A stretch of DNA of 64,000 bases from Aphrocallistes beatrix (taxonomy: Eukaryota > Porifera > Hexactinellida > Sceptrulophora > Aphrocallistidae), in NCBI GenBank assembly GCA_963281255.1, contig OY725498.1, forward strand, positions 1,054,001 through 1,118,000. The letters run 5' to 3'. Made by a program: the position numbers and the translations under genes. Numbering within the stretch: position 1 is the stretch's first letter; each line of letters begins with the position of its first letter. This document shows, one piece after another, positions 62,263 to 64,000 of this stretch. A model generated the notes under the pieces. The model was given only the letters and a program-made list of their open reading frames with translations. It did not search any database and was not told the DNA's origin.

Positions 62263-62790
62263 CAGTGCGTTCGGAAATTATTGGTAGTGAATTAAATTAG
62301 GTGTAATTCAACATCTATACTAAGACATAAGACTGATCACTTTTTTGAAGACAACTATTAATTCGGGACTCCCTCTTAAAAAATATGATGGAGTAACTAA
62401 TGTATTGCTAATAATTTATTTTTTGTCATTTCTTTTGACACATAACCGAATACTTTTGTCCATGCTTAGAAAATGACTGTAAAAAATCAAATGTGTCCCA
62501 TACCTCCAAAATACCTTTCTTAAACTCATTTGTGCTGGTGAATCTCTTTTTAAGGAGTCTTTTCTTCATTACAGCCCAAATATTCTCAATTGGGTTGAGA
62601 TCTTATCTTGTTGCAATATCTACACCATTCCATTCGCTTAGCAATATGGAGAGGTGACAAGGCGGGAATTCTGACTGCCTGGCGATATTGTAGGCCTCTC
62701 CTCTTCATTTCTTCCGAGAGTATACTTTTGGCAACTAGAGTACTCAATTTTGCTCGGCACTCATTCAGGGCGATCCTTTTTTAGAATAGG
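62263..62790 (-). mobile_element. Tc1-like transposon remnant with internal deletion
   Basis: A TA followed by CAGTGCGTTCGGAAATTATT marks a Tc1-type end at 62261-62263. On the minus strand, 62603-62452 reads DLNPIENIWAVMKKRLLKKR and onward, the C-terminal end of a Tc1 transposase with its third catalytic acid region. Immediately upstream (about 62770-62605) are residues such as ALSPLHIAKRMEW, which belong to the N-terminal DNA-binding half. The central catalytic region is missing, so the two parts were joined by a deletion. The other end is not recognisable. Confidence 0.7.
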
Positions 62791-62911
62791 TTTAGTAGAA
62801 AAACTTTGTATCCACTGGAGGCGCCTTTCGGGCGCCTGGGGTAATATGGATTAATTATAAGGAAGATAACATCTCTAAAGATGTATGTCTTACGGTTATA
62901 ATCGATATCAC

Positions 62912-63114
62912 TCGAAAAATCACAAAATTTGTCAATTTTTTATGCGTAATGATGACGTTATAACAGAGTGATGAGTCATCATTTTCGGTGATAGTTGCAT
63001 CACATGTGAAGAGTATTAATATACACATTCTATTAAAATTTCAGCCTATCGCCTAAAATGGCTGAATTATAATCTAAAAACTGAAATTTCTAATTATGAA
63101 AAAGGTGACAATGT
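62912..63114 (+). repeat. Left arm of a long inverted repeat
   Basis: About 200 bp matching the reverse complement of 63787-64000 along most of its length (for example GTAATGATGACG, AACAGAGTGATGAGTCATCA, CTGAAATTTCTAATTATG). Divergence is perhaps 15-20 percent with small indels. Confidence 0.85.
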
Positions 63115-63368
63115 AATTACACGTGCAATTACACATGTAATTACACATGTAATTACACGTGTAATTACACATGTAATTACACATGTAATTACACATGTAA
63201 TTACACATGTAATTACACATGTAATTACACATGTAATTACACGTGTAATTACACATGTAATTACACGTGTAATTACACATGTAATTACACATGTAATTAC
63301 ACATGTAATTACACATGTAATTACACGTGTAATTACACATGTAATTACATATGTAATTACACGTTTAA
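63109..63368. repeat. Minisatellite of 12-bp ACACATGTAATT units
   Basis: About 21 consecutive 12-bp units with almost no length variation. The main variants are ACACATGTAATT and ACACGTGTAATT; the second contains the E-box CACGTG. Edge units are degenerate (CACGTGCAATT at the left, ACGTTTAATT at the right). The array begins directly at the end of the left inverted-repeat arm. Confidence 0.95.
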
Positions 63369-63559
63369 TTTTCGTTTTGTCATCTCTCTTTTGACGGGAC
63401 GAAAAAGGAACGGAAAAATTGCGAAATAAAGACGAAAACTAACTTTCATAGGTTGATCTAAGGTTTTTGGCGGCGTAGATTTAGAATATTCTATTTTCGA
63501 AACTGTGCGATAAATTGTTTATTTATTTTGTTTGCAATATATAGTACATTAATTGAACA

Positions 63560-63640
63560 TCCTTACTATTAAAACTCGATTCATGTTTGTTTGTTTGTTT
63601 GTGTATATCCTTACTATTAAAACTCGAATAATATTTATTT
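63560..63640. repeat. Direct repeat with TTTG microsatellite
   Basis: CCTTACTATTAAAACTCGA occurs twice, about 46 bp apart, separated by a (GTTT)n run. This kind of start sequence with a TTTG run is common at ends of invertebrate Helitrons and related elements, but no diagnostic terminus is visible. Confidence 0.5.
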
Positions 63641-63786
63641 ATATAGTATATATATCTGTAACGAATTGATTGAAGAAACTGCCGGGCACAGAAAGCTGAT
63701 TTTTGGCATGCGGGAGTCTTTTGGCTATGGCTCCACTAAGTTCTGAGCTCAGATGAAAATGTTGACGCAACATGGAATTATGACGT

Positions 63787-64000
63787 CATTGTCACCTTTT
63801 TATAATTAGAAATTTCAGTTTTTCGAACATAACTCAGCCGTTTTAAGTGATAGAAGGCTGAAATTTTATTAGAATGTGTATAAAAACATATCTCAAATAT
63901 GATATAACTATCATCCAAAAATGATGACTCATCACTCTGTTATGACGTCATCATTACGTATAAAATTTTTTAAAATTGACAAATTTGGTGATTTTTCGTG
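63787..64000 (-). repeat. Right arm of a long inverted repeat (runs to window end)
   Basis: Inverse of 62912-63114. It holds TGACGTCA at 63943-63950, with another at 63781-63788 at its inner edge, and TGACTCA at 63925-63931. The element may continue past the window. Confidence 0.8.

Noticed and set aside
63074-63340. Minus-strand open frame of repeated MCNY residues
   Set aside because: It is only the translation of the 12-bp minisatellite; there is no codon context, start context or domain.
63109-63368. CRISPR-like appearance of evenly spaced repeats
   Set aside because: The units abut with no unique spacers, and this is a eukaryotic genome; it is a minisatellite.

Overview
This window is nuclear DNA of an animal. 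Both strands carry genes with spliceosomal introns (GT..AG), and the encoded families are metazoan: a CAP-domain secreted protein, a NIDO-AMOP-VWD-EGF surface protein, a coiled-coil/NHL protein, a perilipin-like lipid-droplet protein, ISWI, hnRNP L, FAM98 and a BEN-domain protein. The DNA is AT-rich and holds many small DNA transposons. I cannot name the species. A compact invertebrate genome is likely, and an early-branching animal is possible but unproven. I joined exons by hand. Wherever a joined model is given, reading phase is kept across every junction and the total length is a multiple of three.

Layout. 21-2104: 3' part of a CAP-domain gene (+). 2480-3336: three small transposons, two of them nested. 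3902-4977: tandem NUDT2-like Nudix genes (+). 5224-5721: a half-length 14-3-3 protein (+). 6117-8789: F-box/WD40 gene (+). 8947-18846: a 13-exon FAM98 gene (+) whose large sixth intron contains a complete intronless HELQ helicase gene on the same strand (13503-16406). 19585-25372: OCIAD1, an unrecognised four-exon gene, a BEN-domain gene and TMEM161 (all +). 26390-31850: an O-fucosyltransferase-like gene, MUL1, EMC2 and PPIL1 (all +, all intronless).

31949-38577: ISWI (SMARCA5/1 type, + strand, seven coding exons), with an intronless NHL-repeat gene nested antisense in intron 5 (36691-34949). 39861-41215: a decayed mariner transposon. 41405-42481: CCDC174 (+). 45312-42787: a six-exon perilipin-like gene (-). 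45987-47588: an ankyrin/FYVE protein (+). 48214-49008: CMSS1 (+). 49451-53511: a 14-exon hnRNP L gene (+). 54119-55272: a hAT-like element with a second hAT MITE inside it. 61680-55746: a 1745-residue adhesion/mucin-like surface protein (-). 62263-64000: a Tc1 remnant, a 12-bp minisatellite and long inverted repeats.

The genes are mostly housekeeping and do not form one pathway. Themes recur: RNA processing and RNA binding (hnRNP L, PPIL1, CCDC174, FAM98, CMSS1), chromatin and DNA repair (ISWI, BEN, HELQ), membrane and organelle biology (EMC2, MUL1, OCIAD1, TMEM161, FYVE protein, perilipin-like protein) and secretion/adhesion (CAP, mucin-like, O-fucosyltransferase-like).

The most striking structural feature is a split between intron-rich genes and many genes with an uninterrupted reading frame. 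Two of the uninterrupted genes sit inside introns of intron-rich hosts. I saw no clear evidence of a wholly new molecular system. The best leads are the nested genes, the truncated 14-3-3, the ankyrin protein with zinc fingers at both ends, the perilipin-like gene and the layered transposon insertions.
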